From: Modicisalibacter muralis
GTDB taxonomy: Bacteria; Pseudomonadota; Gammaproteobacteria; Pseudomonadales; Halomonadaceae
DNA length: 64,000 nt
Direction: 5' to 3'
NCBI RefSeq assembly: GCF_900102945.1
Contig: NZ_FNGI01000001.1
Coordinates: 62,001-126,000, forward strand
This document shows, piece after piece, positions 1 to 7,922 of this stretch. The notes under the pieces were generated by a model. That model did no database searches, was not told the origin of the DNA, and saw nothing but the letters and a program-made list of their open reading frames with translations. The stretch's first letter is position 1, and each line of letters starts with the position of its first letter. A program made the translations under genes and the position numbers.

Positions 1-11
1 ATTGCAATGCG

Positions 12-82
12 TGCTGCCATGCTTGCCTGCGCAGGCGCGAGGCTCTAGCGGTGGGGGTTGTGGATTGGGGAAATACAACGTG
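12..82 (-). promoter_or_regulatory. Phage late promoter region, copy A (for a tail operon off the left edge)
   Basis: This 71-bp block matches 5763-5833 at about 60 of 71 positions with no gaps. It holds an interrupted dyad, GTTGT (57-61), 13 bases, ACAAC (75-79), followed on the minus strand by the shared block GGCAAGC (27-21) and an ATG at 20. P2-family late promoters use such a dyad, bound by the Ogr zinc-finger activator, centred about 55 bp upstream of the start. In P2 the tail sheath/tube operon (FI, FII, E, T, U, D) begins just beyond the tail-fibre genes, so this is probably its promoter, reading leftward out of the window. Any coding start at 20 is only six codons long here and is not called as a gene. 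Confidence 0.6.
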
Positions 83-154
83 CGGGGGAGGGTGGCGAAG
101 GACGAGTAGGGAACGTTGTAGAATTAACGCTAACAAGCATGTGGGCTAGAGGGG

Positions 155-793
155 ATGGCAGTGATACAGGTCTTTATTGAAGCAGCGGGTAGTAATTGGA
201 TTGATTGGATGGGGGCCTTGGCGTCAGTTGTGACGCTGTGGTTCGTAGCTTGGAGTGCTCACTCTCAGTGGCGAACCGGTCGAAACTCAGTGCAGCCAGT
301 TTTTTCCGTATGGGCAAGCTACCCAGGCCATGAGGATGAACTTTGCACAGTAGAAATACACAACAAAGGATTTGGGCCAGCGGTAATTCAGGATTTCCGT
401 GTTTTTTATAACAATAAGCAAGGTCAAGGATTTTCTCACGAAAAAGTTAGAGATGTTCTTCGAAAGGCATTTGATAAGAATATTCGTGTTTCAAGAGTTG
501 CAGCTATGGACTTTGGCTATGCAATGGGTGCCGGTGACCACATTGAATTGGCCTCCTTTTATCCCCCTGAAGAAAATAGGCAGTCTGTGGGAGCCTGGGA
601 ACGTGTCAGGATTTCTAATGAAGCCTTAGCGGGTCATATGTCGGGTTTTTCCTTGGTTATTAGATATTCGGATGTTTATGAAAGAAAATGGATTTTCGTT
701 ACTCACCAATTTGAGGGGCACACTTTTCGGGATAAGCCTAAATCACGTACCTATCGTGAGCTGTCGTCAAAATTTGGCCACCTTCTGGACTAA
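155..793 (+). CDS. Membrane-anchored hypothetical protein, prophage accessory (moron) gene
   Basis: The product is 212 residues. One hydrophobic segment (about residues 14-35, rich in W, V, A, L) is followed by a soluble domain of roughly 175 residues with no motif I recognise. The gene is visibly AT-richer than the phage genes beside it and runs against them. It sits between the tail-fibre genes and the promoter of the tail sheath operon, the position where P2 carries its fun(Z) moron. A purine-rich stretch (AGAGGGG, 148-154) touches the ATG at 155, so the in-frame GTG at 161, with six-base spacing, may be the real start. An N-terminal anchor plus a cytoplasmic or periplasmic domain would suit an exclusion or defence role, but no function can be assigned from sequence. 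Confidence 0.75.
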   Translation: MAVIQVFIEAAGSNWIDWMGALASVVTLWFVAWSAHSQWRTGRNSVQPVFSVWASYPGHEDELCTVEIHNKGFGPAVIQDFRVFYNNKQGQGFSHEKVRDVLRKAFDKNIRVSRVAAMDFGYAMGAGDHIELASFYPPEENRQSVGAWERVRISNEALAGHMSGFSLVIRYSDVYERKWIFVTHQFEGHTFRDKPKSRTYRELSSKFGHLLD

Positions 794-970
794 ACCCATC
801 TTCGACGGTTCCAATCCTTGACTCGCCGCCTTCAGCCCATACCGCTTGGCAATCGACGCCCCATCCATCAGTTGCAATAGAGGCTGGGCCCCGCGAGCTA
901 GTGCAGAGCACCGAGCATATCGTAGAGCCCAAGGCTGCTGGTAGAGCGCTGGATCTGCAGGGGGTGTGAG

Positions 971-1645
971 TTACCAGGTTAGGGCTGCCAGCGTATCCCG
1001 GTCCTCAGCCTCTAGTGCGGCTCTCACCTCGTCCTCCAACGCCTGACGCTTCCCCGTCGCCTGGCCGTGAGCATCGCTGAATCTTGCGGCCTTGTCGCGG
1101 ATGCGGTTCACAAGCTCGAGCTTTCCGATCGGGCGGGTGATCAGCATCGAATCGAGGTAGGGGGTCGTCGGCTCGGTACCGGCCTGGTCGTTGCCGTCGG
1201 GGTCGTACCATGCCCACCAGGCGTCCGCCTGGGCTTCTTGCTTGTCGAAACTCAGCGTTTCATCGCGCGGGTATTGATCGAGGATCGCTTTCAGCGCGGA
1301 GGCATAGCCGGCGTTGATGCGGGCGAGCGCGGCGGTGGCAAGGTCGTCGAGCGGTGTGGGCGGCGCCTCATTGAGCGCACCCCCGGGCGGCTCGATGCCT
1401 AGCTCGGCAATCTCGTGGCGCTCCCCGTCATCTGTCCAGTAGACATGGCCGCGCCAGTCAGGCACGACCTGCCAAGCTCCGCCGATAGCTTGTGCGGCTT
1501 CGTGCTCGCCGGTCGGCGGTGGGGCTTCGGTCATCGCACTGCCGGGGATTTTTGGCTGTCCGCTCATCGGGTCGATCGGACACTCGCGGCCAGCGGGGTC
1601 GATGATCGTCTGGTCGACTGGATTAATGTCCCAAATGCGAGTCAT
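971..1645 (-). CDS. Tail fibre assembly / DUF4376-like tail protein
   Basis: The product is about 224 residues. The N-terminal third is Pro/Gly-rich and carries a WRGHVYW motif typical of phage fibre-associated proteins. The C-terminal two thirds is an Ala-rich helical region of the DUF4376 type (DDLATAALARINAGY, later a RDKAARFSDAHGQA stretch). The ATG at 1645 is chosen because GAGG lies eight bases upstream. The longer frame would need a TTG at 1657 inside the stop of the preceding gene. It directly follows the tail fibre gene and lies in the position of P2 gene G, so it probably helps fibre assembly. Similarity to DUF4376 is by eye only. Confidence 0.65.
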   Translation of the reverse strand: MTRIWDINPVDQTIIDPAGRECPIDPMSGQPKIPGSAMTEAPPPTGEHEAAQAIGGAWQVVPDWRGHVYWTDDGERHEIAELGIEPPGGALNEAPPTPLDDLATAALARINAGYASALKAILDQYPRDETLSFDKQEAQADAWWAWYDPDGNDQAGTEPTTPYLDSMLITRPIGKLELVNRIRDKAARFSDAHGQATGKRQALEDEVRAALEAEDRDTLAALTW

Positions 1646-1653
1646 GGTGGACC

Positions 1654-3321
1654 TCAAATCTTGGTCAGGTAGATGACGGCATTGTTGCGGGACCGGGTTT
1701 CGGCCGCTGTCCGCGCAACACGCGATGCGTTAAACGAGATATTCCAAGTGGCTTCACCAGACCCTGCGGCAGTATCGGTTGTCCCGCCATCTTGGACAGC
1801 TGTAAACACTCCAGTCGGATTCAGCCCTAACGGGTTCGCCACAACTCTGGCGATTGAGCCTGTGATGTTCTGCAGCGCATCGACCTGGTGAGATCCCATC
1901 TCTCGGCCAGCATCGACCCCGCGCCCCCTATCTAGGCCCCGCTTGAATTCACCTCGGTCATCGGGAAGATTGAACGTCGTAGCGCCATTTCCGACGCCAT
2001 GCGTCGTACCGAAAGCGGCATAGATACGGCGATAGGCTGAGCGGCCAATCGCTGCACCATCATTCTCCACGTAACCTTCGGGCAGCGTCGTCGAACGCCA
2101 TTCGATAACCGTCCCAGGGCGCACGCCATGCCACTCCATCCAGACATGCGGACGGTTGGCGACGTTGGTCGGGTCGACGCCCTTGACCGTGCCGGCCTGG
2201 TCGCGGTCGTAGAACTCGTAGAACCGGCCATCCGAGCCGCGAGTGATCTCGCCGGTGGTGTACGTGCGGGCGGCATCGTAGGTAGAGAACTGGTCGCCAG
2301 ACCGTGAAGCGGCAATTGCAGCTTTCACACCCGCCGCGTCAGGAAACTTGTCGGCGGCGCCGGCCTTGGCCTCGTCTGTCGTAGCTTTTTCAACGACTCC
2401 GGCTAGGGTCGTTGTCGCTGCCTGCTGGTTGCCGCTGTGTAGTATCTCCACCCACGGCGTCCAGCCTGACGTGCTGAGTGTGCCGGTACGAGCACGCAGC
2501 CATAGACGATTCTCATAGGTCCGGCTGAACCTCTGCATTGGCAGGTCGGCGCTTTCCCTGTTTATTACCTCTATGTATCCGGCGCCGCTGATGGGCCCGT
2601 TCACCAAAGCAACCCCACCCACATACAAATAGAGGCCGGGGCGGGTCACCGTGTTCAGGTCTGTGCCACCGGGCAGGTCGATGGCGCCGCCAACGCTGTG
2701 ATGCAGCAGCGTGGCTTTCAAGGCGGCGGAGTCGGGGAACTTATCGGGCGTGCCGTTCTTAGCCTCTGTGGGCGTGGCTTTCTCGACAAACCCCAACGCC
2801 GTCGTCGTCGCTGCTGGATGGTTGCGGCTTTGCTCATGCTCGGCTACCGAGTCATCGATATAAGAGCGTGTTGCGAGCACGACGCTCGGGTCGACCTTCA
2901 ACTCGACGTTTGCGGTGTTGCTGACGATGAGGTGCATGCGCACCACCTGGTTGCGTCCCGAGCCCTGTGCGAGCAGCGGTTTATAGCTGGGCGCGCAGTT
3001 GGCGACGGCGACGAAGTCACCATCCTCGTCCTCGAGGCCGAGCTCGCGGATCCACCAGCCGCCAACATTGGGTGGCAGCACCAGTTCGGCGATCAGGATC
3101 GCGGGGTTGGCCGGATCGACGAATAGCTGGTTGATCGCAGCCCGGTAAACCTGATTGATCAATCCTGCCTGCTCGGGAGCCGGTACCGGGTCAGTGCCAT
3201 TGGCATCGCCCAGCAACATATGGGTGAGCTTCCAAGGGATCTTCAGCGCGTTGGCATTGGCCTGCTTGGCCTCGCCGATGTCGGTCAGGAAACCGCCAAA
3301 GGTGGAGTTTTCGTCAACCAT
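1654..3321 (-). CDS. Tail fibre protein (P2 gpH-like)
   Basis: The product is 555 residues. The N-terminal part (MVDENSTFGG, then a TDIGEAK segment) matches the phage tail-collar fibre N-terminal family that attaches to the baseplate. Two internal repeats of about 35 residues, each running from AATTT through VEKAT to DKFPD (near residues 170-205 and 300-335), are the usual fibre-shaft repeats. The C-terminal third contains a tail-collar type domain (PGTVIEW, LPEGYV, FNLPDDRGEF, GREMGSHQ). The ATG at 3321 is chosen because it overlaps the 3' end of gene I by 8 bases. The open frame runs further upstream, but only as low-complexity antisense-like sequence. This protein should determine receptor binding. 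Confidence 0.88.
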   Translation of the reverse strand: MVDENSTFGGFLTDIGEAKQANANALKIPWKLTHMLLGDANGTDPVPAPEQAGLINQVYRAAINQLFVDPANPAILIAELVLPPNVGGWWIRELGLEDEDGDFVAVANCAPSYKPLLAQGSGRNQVVRMHLIVSNTANVELKVDPSVVLATRSYIDDSVAEHEQSRNHPAATTTALGFVEKATPTEAKNGTPDKFPDSAALKATLLHHSVGGAIDLPGGTDLNTVTRPGLYLYVGGVALVNGPISGAGYIEVINRESADLPMQRFSRTYENRLWLRARTGTLSTSGWTPWVEILHSGNQQAATTTLAGVVEKATTDEAKAGAADKFPDAAGVKAAIAASRSGDQFSTYDAARTYTTGEITRGSDGRFYEFYDRDQAGTVKGVDPTNVANRPHVWMEWHGVRPGTVIEWRSTTLPEGYVENDGAAIGRSAYRRIYAAFGTTHGVGNGATTFNLPDDRGEFKRGLDRGRGVDAGREMGSHQVDALQNITGSIARVVANPLGLNPTGVFTAVQDGGTTDTAAGSGEATWNISFNASRVARTAAETRSRNNAVIYLTKI

Positions 3322-3940
3322 AGAGATGGATTTCCAGTGTGTCGGTGGTGGTGGTGGCCACGGCATGCCGCGAGTGGCAGATGACATCGATGTCGGGCGT
3401 CTCCCAGGGCAGCACGTCGAGTTCGTCCCCGTCGTAGACGGAAACCCCGACATGGGTCATCAGAGAGGTGCTCAACGTGATGTCGAGGCCGGTGATATGG
3501 CGAGTCAGTGGTTTGGCGTCGGCGATCAGCCGCTCGAGCTCGACGAACATCTCTTCGGTGATGCCGGTGTCGAGCACGCCGATCCTGAGTGCGAAGGTGC
3601 CGCGCTGACCCTCGGGCTGGGTCTGCCACCATTCGGTGACTTCCAGCAGATAGCCGAGCGGCTCGACGACGCGTCGCAGAGCGCTGATCGTCCCCTTCTT
3701 GCGGTGTACATAGAACGAGCTGCGGATCACCGCGCGCTTGGCGGCTTCCGACCAGGTCGGATCCCAACGATCGACCGAGAAGGTCCATGCCAGATAGGGC
3801 AGCAAATGGGCCGGGCACCGGTCGGGGTGCCAGAGATCGCGTAGCGGTACCGGGACGCACTCGATCTCGGCGAGCGCCGTCGCGGCGGCGCGTTCGAGGA
3901 ACGACGCATTGGGGGGTAGCAGCGTCCAGATATCAGCCAT
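3314..3940 (-). CDS. Baseplate/tail protein I (P2 gpI-like)
   Basis: The product is 208 residues. Its N-terminal half, with the LLPYLAW and VDRWDPTWSE motifs and the AVIRSSFYVHRKKGT segment, is characteristic of the P2 gpI tail protein family, a baseplate wedge component needed before fibre attachment. It overlaps gene J by 8 bases upstream and gene H by 8 bases downstream, so the genes are probably translationally coupled in the V-W-J-I-H late operon. Length is close to that of the P2 protein. Confidence 0.9.
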   Translation of the reverse strand: MADIWTLLPPNASFLERAAATALAEIECVPVPLRDLWHPDRCPAHLLPYLAWTFSVDRWDPTWSEAAKRAVIRSSFYVHRKKGTISALRRVVEPLGYLLEVTEWWQTQPEGQRGTFALRIGVLDTGITEEMFVELERLIADAKPLTRHITGLDITLSTSLMTHVGVSVYDGDELDVLPWETPDIDVICHSRHAVATTTTDTLEIHLYG

Positions 3941-4850
3941 TGCTCGACCCCAGGGTGACGTCGATGCCCGTGCAATGCCCGGCCTGGGTACGGTCGAACA
4001 GGATGTGGCCCGCCGGTGAGATCAGCTCTACGTGCTTGACCCCCTCGACATGCAGCTTGGCTTCGATGGCGTCGGTGTAGATGCTGCGGCCGAGCTTGCG
4101 CTGCTCGATGCGGTACTGCTCAGCGCGGGCCAGGGCGCTTTCGAGAATGAGCTCCTGCTCGGGGCCAAAGCCTTCATGCAAGTGCAGCACGGCCTGGATG
4201 GCGTATTCGGTGATCGCTGCGGATTGAACGGTGACGCGATCGCAAACCGGACGAATGTCCTCGGGAGTGAGCGCGTCGTAGACGATATCGAGTAGGTCTT
4301 GGCTGGCCGTGCCGTTACCGAGGCGTGAAAGCACCGTGACCAGCGCGTCGCAGGGTTCCGGCGAAAGCGCGGAGACATCGGCGACGCGACCGTCGGCGCT
4401 GCGGGCGTAGAATTCATAGGCCCCGGTCGGCCCAGCCACGCTGAGCCCCTCGAAGGCCTCGGGCCCTCGCAGACGGAGATCATCGTCCGGTTCCAGCGTC
4501 GGCGGGACAGGTGGTACAGCACCTGGGTCGCCTGGGTCCACGGTCAGGCGCTGGACGTTGAAATTGGCGACCAGGTTATCGAGGTCACCCTTTCCTGAGT
4601 GAGCGATCATCACGGCTTTGGCCGCTTCGTTGACGCGCTGCCGCCAGTGCAGTTCGCGGTAGGCGTTCTCCTGGCACAGTTTAGTGAGCGGCTCGGACTC
4701 GAGCTCGAGCGTGGCGGTTATGCTGGCCTGTTCGTCGGCTGGGTAGAGTGCGATCAACGCGGCCTTGCGCTCGGCGAGGATGGTCTCGAAGTCGAGGGAT
4801 TCGACGATGGCCGGGGCGGGCAGGCGCGAGAGGTCGATAGGACTGCTCAT
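3933..4850 (-). CDS. Baseplate assembly protein J (P2 gpJ-like)
   Basis: The product is 305 residues, the expected size for the gpJ/Mu gp47 baseplate family. Typical features are the N-terminal DLSRLPAP segment, the LYPADEQASI stretch, a long central domain with YEFYARSADGRV, and the C-terminal GVKHVELISP. The start overlaps the stop of W in an ATGA junction. Acts in the baseplate wedge around the tail hub. Order and overlaps match P2. Confidence 0.92.
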   Translation of the reverse strand: MSSPIDLSRLPAPAIVESLDFETILAERKAALIALYPADEQASITATLELESEPLTKLCQENAYRELHWRQRVNEAAKAVMIAHSGKGDLDNLVANFNVQRLTVDPGDPGAVPPVPPTLEPDDDLRLRGPEAFEGLSVAGPTGAYEFYARSADGRVADVSALSPEPCDALVTVLSRLGNGTASQDLLDIVYDALTPEDIRPVCDRVTVQSAAITEYAIQAVLHLHEGFGPEQELILESALARAEQYRIEQRKLGRSIYTDAIEAKLHVEGVKHVELISPAGHILFDRTQAGHCTGIDVTLGSSNG

Positions 4851-5197
4851 GCGGCGGCTCCCGCGATCGGAACGTCGAGGATGACCTCTCGGCCATCCGC
4901 CGTCTGGCCTTGGATCTCGAGTGAAGCGGTACCGGGACGCTTGGCGCTGACGCTTCTATGAATGGCCGTCACGCGGATGCGTGGCTCCCAGCGCATGATG
5001 GCCATGACGCTAGCCGCGTAGGCGCGCAGCAGCGTGGCGTCGTGAAGCGGCTGGTCGATCAGGTCGGGAAGCAGCGAGCCGTAGTCGCGGCGCATGACGC
5101 GGCTGCCCAGGGGCGTGGTTAGAATGTCGGCGACGGATTGGCGGATGTGCTCGAGCTCGCCGAGTGAGCCGCCGGTGATGCGGTTCATGCCGGGCAT
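4847..5197 (-). CDS. Baseplate assembly protein W (P2 gpW / gp25-like)
   Basis: The product is 116 residues. It belongs to the gp25-like baseplate family, seen in EHIRQSVADIL, TPLGSRVMRRDYGS and RLRAYAASVMAI-like segments. The ATG at 5197 shares its A with the stop codon of V (TGATG), which is why it is preferred over a TTG three bases upstream. The acidic C-terminus that gp25 proteins share with T4 lysozyme folds is not catalytic here. Part of the V operon. Confidence 0.9.
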   Translation of the reverse strand: MPGMNRITGGSLGELEHIRQSVADILTTPLGSRVMRRDYGSLLPDLIDQPLHDATLLRAYAASVMAIMRWEPRIRVTAIHRSVSAKRPGTASLEIQGQTADGREVILDVPIAGAAA

Positions 5198-5763
5198 CAA
5201 ACGGGCCCTCCGCTGTTACCGCCACCCGGGACGACGCCACTGTGCGGGTGGTCATAGCCGACGTTCTTGTCGTTGTGGGTGAGGGTTCCGCCGTCCTGGG
5301 CATAGCTGCCCTGGCGGGTCATGTCGCCTTGGTGGCCGATATCGCCGAGCCACGATGTGCCGCCGGGGGCCTCGATCTCGATGCGTCCCGGCAGCTTGAT
5401 GCGCAGCACTTTGGCGGCGTGGTCGTATTCGAACAGGCCTTCATCGGGGAACAGCCGGCGCCACAGATCGGCGCTGGCCGCCGGCGCGGGGTGGGCGGCG
5501 CTGAACAGGCCGGTGATGGCGATGCCGCCGGCGGGATCGCCGCCGGGGGAGAGCAGGATGACCTGCTCGCCCACGGTCGGCGGGTCCCAGTCGCGGGTAG
5601 TGCCGGCGCGCAGGGTCAGCCACTGCAGCCAGTCGGTGAGCAGTTCGCCGGATTTCACGCGTACGCGCGCGGCGTCGTGGTCGACCTCGGCGATGGTGCC
5701 GATGCGGACCAGGTTGTGAATCAGGCGTAGGAGTTCGGCGGCGCCGAGCATGCGTTCGTTCAT
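5197..5763 (-). CDS. Baseplate spike protein V (P2 gpV-like)
   Basis: The product is 188 residues. The N-terminal OB-like domain (ELLRLIHNLVRIGTI, then RVKSGELLTDWL) and the glycine-rich C-terminal tip with HSGVVPGGGNSGGPV match the P2 gpV spike that punctures the outer membrane. Length is close to that of the P2 protein (about 211). The gene begins immediately after the late-promoter repeat at 5763-5833, and both possible starts (5763, 5751) lack a strong ribosome-binding site. First gene of the V-W-J-I-H operon. Confidence 0.92.
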   Translation of the reverse strand: MNERMLGAAELLRLIHNLVRIGTIAEVDHDAARVRVKSGELLTDWLQWLTLRAGTTRDWDPPTVGEQVILLSPGGDPAGGIAITGLFSAAHPAPAASADLWRRLFPDEGLFEYDHAAKVLRIKLPGRIEIEAPGGTSWLGDIGHQGDMTRQGSYAQDGGTLTHNDKNVGYDHPHSGVVPGGGNSGGPV

Positions 5764-5833
5764 GCCGCCATGCTTGCCCGCGCGGGCGCTCGGCTCTAGC
5801 GGTGGGCGTTGTCGATGGGGCGTTTACAACGTG
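5763..5833 (-). promoter_or_regulatory. Phage late promoter region, copy B (for the V operon)
   Basis: Contains CGTTGT (5807-5812), 13 bases, ACAACG (5826-5831), a perfect 6+6 dyad. It is followed on the minus strand by CGCTAGAGCC and GGCAAGC (5778-5772), about 44 bases from the dyad centre. The same arrangement occurs at 12-82. By analogy with P2 promoter PV, this is the Ogr-type activator site and core promoter for V-W-J-I-H. Expected dyad-to-start distance in P2 is about 55 bases, which would place transcription initiation at the V start codon, so the exact start site is uncertain. The repeat overlaps the 3' end of gene S. Confidence 0.7.
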
Positions 5834-6276
5834 GCGAGGTGATCGATCAGGCTGTCGCGGATCAGCTCGCGGTCGGCGGCGCTGAAACCGACCAGGCGGC
5901 GCGCGGGGTAGTCATACATGGGGCCGTCGCGATCGACCCGGGCGCGCAGGCCCTTCTGATGGACGCGGGCAATGCGCGCGACCCGGCCGACGAAGCCGAC
6001 CTCGGCGGTGTCGCCGTTGCCCTTGGCCTTGAGGTACTTGGCGGTTCGTATCTTCGAAAACATGGCCTTGCGGCGGATGGCCCCTTGCTGGGCGCGATGC
6101 TGTGGTTTGCGGGGCTCGAACGGGGTGCCGTCGGGGTTTTGCTGGGCCTTGATGCGCTCGCGCTGGGCACGGCGCAAGTCGAGGGCGACGCGCCGGGTCA
6201 ACGCGCGGCGTTGCCGGGGCTCGAGCCGGGCGATCAGCGGAGCGGCCCACTCCTCGAGCGCGTCGAGATCATCCAT
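5824..6276 (-). CDS. Tail completion protein S (P2 gpS-like)
   Basis: The product is 150 residues, the family length. It is a phage virion morphogenesis (gpS/Mu gpG-type) protein: very basic, with NPDGTPFEPRKPQ, the FSKIRTAKYLK segment and a C-terminal YPARRLVGFSAADRELI motif common to the family. Starts 8 bases inside the end of R. Last gene of the O-to-S operon, with its 3' end running into the V promoter repeat. Needed for correct tail length or head joining. Confidence 0.9.
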   Translation of the reverse strand: MDDLDALEEWAAPLIARLEPRQRRALTRRVALDLRRAQRERIKAQQNPDGTPFEPRKPQHRAQQGAIRRKAMFSKIRTAKYLKAKGNGDTAEVGFVGRVARIARVHQKGLRARVDRDGPMYDYPARRLVGFSAADRELIRDSLIDHLATL

Positions 6277-6760
6277 CGCTGGGCGCGCCCCATTCGCTGG
6301 TTAGCTGGTGGTCGTCCTGGCTCGGCCCTTTGACGTAGAGCCGCCAGTGGGTGGCTGGGCAGGCGTCGATGGGGTATTCGGGCATGCGGTGCTCGGCGGT
6401 GATGCGCCCGGCGGCGCAGTCGACGAGGGCGACGACGCGCTCGGTGAGCGTGACGGTCAGGGCCAGGTCCCAGCGGTCGTTGTCGAGGATCTCGGCCCCG
6501 AACTGGACGGCCTCCTCTGGAACCAGGTCTGGCTGGTAGTGGGCGAGCCACTGCAGCAGCGGAATCATCACCGCGTCGAGCTCGCCGGCGTAGTCGGTGA
6601 GCACGATCTGCGCGGGCACACGGTACTCGTGGCTCAGGTGCTGGCCACGGTGGAAGGCGACGCGGCCGTCCTGGATGAAGGTCAGCAGCCGGTCGGGGTT
6701 GCGCTGCAGATCGGGGACGCTATTTATCAGGTACTGACGCAGGGCGGTGAGCTTCTTCAT
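6269..6760 (-). CDS. Tail completion protein R (P2 gpR-like)
   Basis: The product is 163 residues. The family is recognisable from MKKLTALRQYLINSVPDL at the N-terminus and the FHRGQHLSHEYRVPAQIVL and TDYAGELDAVMIPL segments. P2 gpR and gpS together complete the tail before head joining. Overlaps the holin stop by an ATGA junction and gene S by 8 bases. Confidence 0.9.
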   Translation of the reverse strand: MKKLTALRQYLINSVPDLQRNPDRLLTFIQDGRVAFHRGQHLSHEYRVPAQIVLTDYAGELDAVMIPLLQWLAHYQPDLVPEEAVQFGAEILDNDRWDLALTVTLTERVVALVDCAAGRITAEHRMPEYPIDACPATHWRLYVKGPSQDDHQLTSEWGAPSDG

Positions 6761-7194
6761 CGCGTGTCGATCTCGTCCATGAGGCGGCCGCGCTTACCGC
6801 GCAGCGTGTCGACGATCTTTTCGCCGGAGCGCCCGGCGATGTAGCCACCGACGCCCATCGTCATGAGATCCCATAGCTGCTCGGGCAGGGCCAGCTGCAG
6901 GCCGACGCCGAACATGGCACCGAGATACGGGGCGAGCAGGTAGTTGTTTGCGACGATCGCGACGATGACGATCATCAGCAGCGGCCGCCAGTTGCGTTGT
7001 AGCCAGGACTCGCCGGTGGCCTCGGCGAGCACCACCTTCATGCGTGCCTGCAGGCCGGCATCCTGCTGGTCGATCAGGCGACGCTTCAACTCGGCCTTGA
7101 GCCGAGCGGCCTGGTCCTTGTCGGTGATGGCCTGGTCGATTACGTCGAACACCGGGCCGGCGACGGTGCCGAGGATGTTGCCGATCAGATTCAT
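6757..7194 (-). CDS. Holin of the 3TM / GTA type
   Basis: The product is 145 residues, with a charged N-terminal helix (residues 25-60) followed by WRPLLMIVIVAIVANNYLL and two further hydrophobic segments ending in the MTMGVGGYIAGRSGEKI signature of the 3TM holin family. The ATG at 7194 is chosen because it makes an ATGA overlap with the endolysin stop. A GTG nine bases upstream is the alternative. Forms the membrane pore or depolarisation event that releases the neighbouring peptidase. In the same operon as the endolysin. Confidence 0.82.
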   Translation of the reverse strand: MNLIGNILGTVAGPVFDVIDQAITDKDQAARLKAELKRRLIDQQDAGLQARMKVVLAEATGESWLQRNWRPLLMIVIVAIVANNYLLAPYLGAMFGVGLQLALPEQLWDLMTMGVGGYIAGRSGEKIVDTLRGKRGRLMDEIDTR

Positions 7195-7547
7195 CCGTTC
7201 CACCTCGCGGGGCCATCAGTGCGCGTGTCGACGTGGGTGAAGGTTGCGTAGCGTCCGAGGCTGGCCTCGGGGAAATGGGCATCGATCCAGGCGTGCACGG
7301 TATCGGGGGCGACGCCGGCGACGGCGATGTCGGTGGCACGTCCAAGCAGGTGTTGGCTGTGGGTGGCGCCCCCGATCCTTCGGTTGTGTGCGGGGCAGCG
7401 GCAGCCGCTGTTGACGGTGACGGGGACGCCGAAATGGTCCCTCACAGCCTGGACGATCTCGAGCGTTCGTGCGTCGATGGTGTCGAAGCCGCAGCCACAG
7501 TGGCAGGCGAATTCGTGGCGTTGAAAATCGGGGCTGATGCGTGTCAT
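7191..7547 (-). CDS. Endolysin-type M15 peptidase
   Basis: The product is 118 residues, a complete small Peptidase_M15_3 domain. Visible motifs are SGCRCPAHNRRIGGA, THSQHLLGRATDIAV (zinc-binding His and Asp) and YATFTHVDTR (third metal ligand and catalytic region). Four cysteines lie near the N-terminus (HEFACHCGCG), as in related phage enzymes. It should cleave peptide crosslinks in peptidoglycan (D-Ala or L-Ala/D-Glu endopeptidase). No signal peptide is present, so it needs the holin. Starts by an ATGA overlap with the upstream gene. Confidence 0.87.
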   Translation of the reverse strand: MTRISPDFQRHEFACHCGCGFDTIDARTLEIVQAVRDHFGVPVTVNSGCRCPAHNRRIGGATHSQHLLGRATDIAVAGVAPDTVHAWIDAHFPEASLGRYATFTHVDTRTDGPARWNG

Positions 7548-7852
7548 GGGTGGTGTTCCTCCAGGGTGCTAATGCGTTGCTTGAGGTCGCGCACGTCGTC
7601 CTGCAGCGCGCCGATCTCGCGGGTGGCGTCGGTTTTGCGGTAGTAGAGGTTGCTCCAGTCGCGCAGGTCGCGACGCAGACTCGCAATCTGGTCGCCCTGG
7701 TAGATCAGTCGTTCCTGGAGCGCGGCGTTGTCCTCACCGAGCGACACCAGCTTGAGGCCGGCCCAGCCCAGCAGCCCGACCAGCAGAAGCTGGATGCCGG
7801 TCTGCAGGTGCCGCTCGAACATCGATGGCTTCACTGTTCCGTCCTGGGCCAT
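7544..7852 (-). CDS. Membrane-anchored coiled-coil protein of the lysis module (spanin-like?)
   Basis: The product is 102 residues. A short N-terminal tail is followed by one transmembrane segment (about residues 19-36, IQLLLVGLLGWAGLKLV) and a C-terminal heptad-rich coiled coil (QIASLRRDL to QRISTLEE). One N-terminal anchor plus a coiled coil facing the periplasm is the architecture of Rz-type inner-membrane spanins and also of small accessory holins, so both are possible. It lies between the tail X gene and the endolysin. No outer-membrane spanin partner is evident beside it. Confidence 0.55.
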   Translation of the reverse strand: MAQDGTVKPSMFERHLQTGIQLLLVGLLGWAGLKLVSLGEDNAALQERLIYQGDQIASLRRDLRDWSNLYYRKTDATREIGALQDDVRDLKQRISTLEEHHP

Positions 7853-7922
7853 TACGCAGCCTCCCGGTGGCTGCTCGCTGGCCTGTTGCGTGTGGTCTGG
7901 GGTCCCATGGTTCCTCTGCTTG

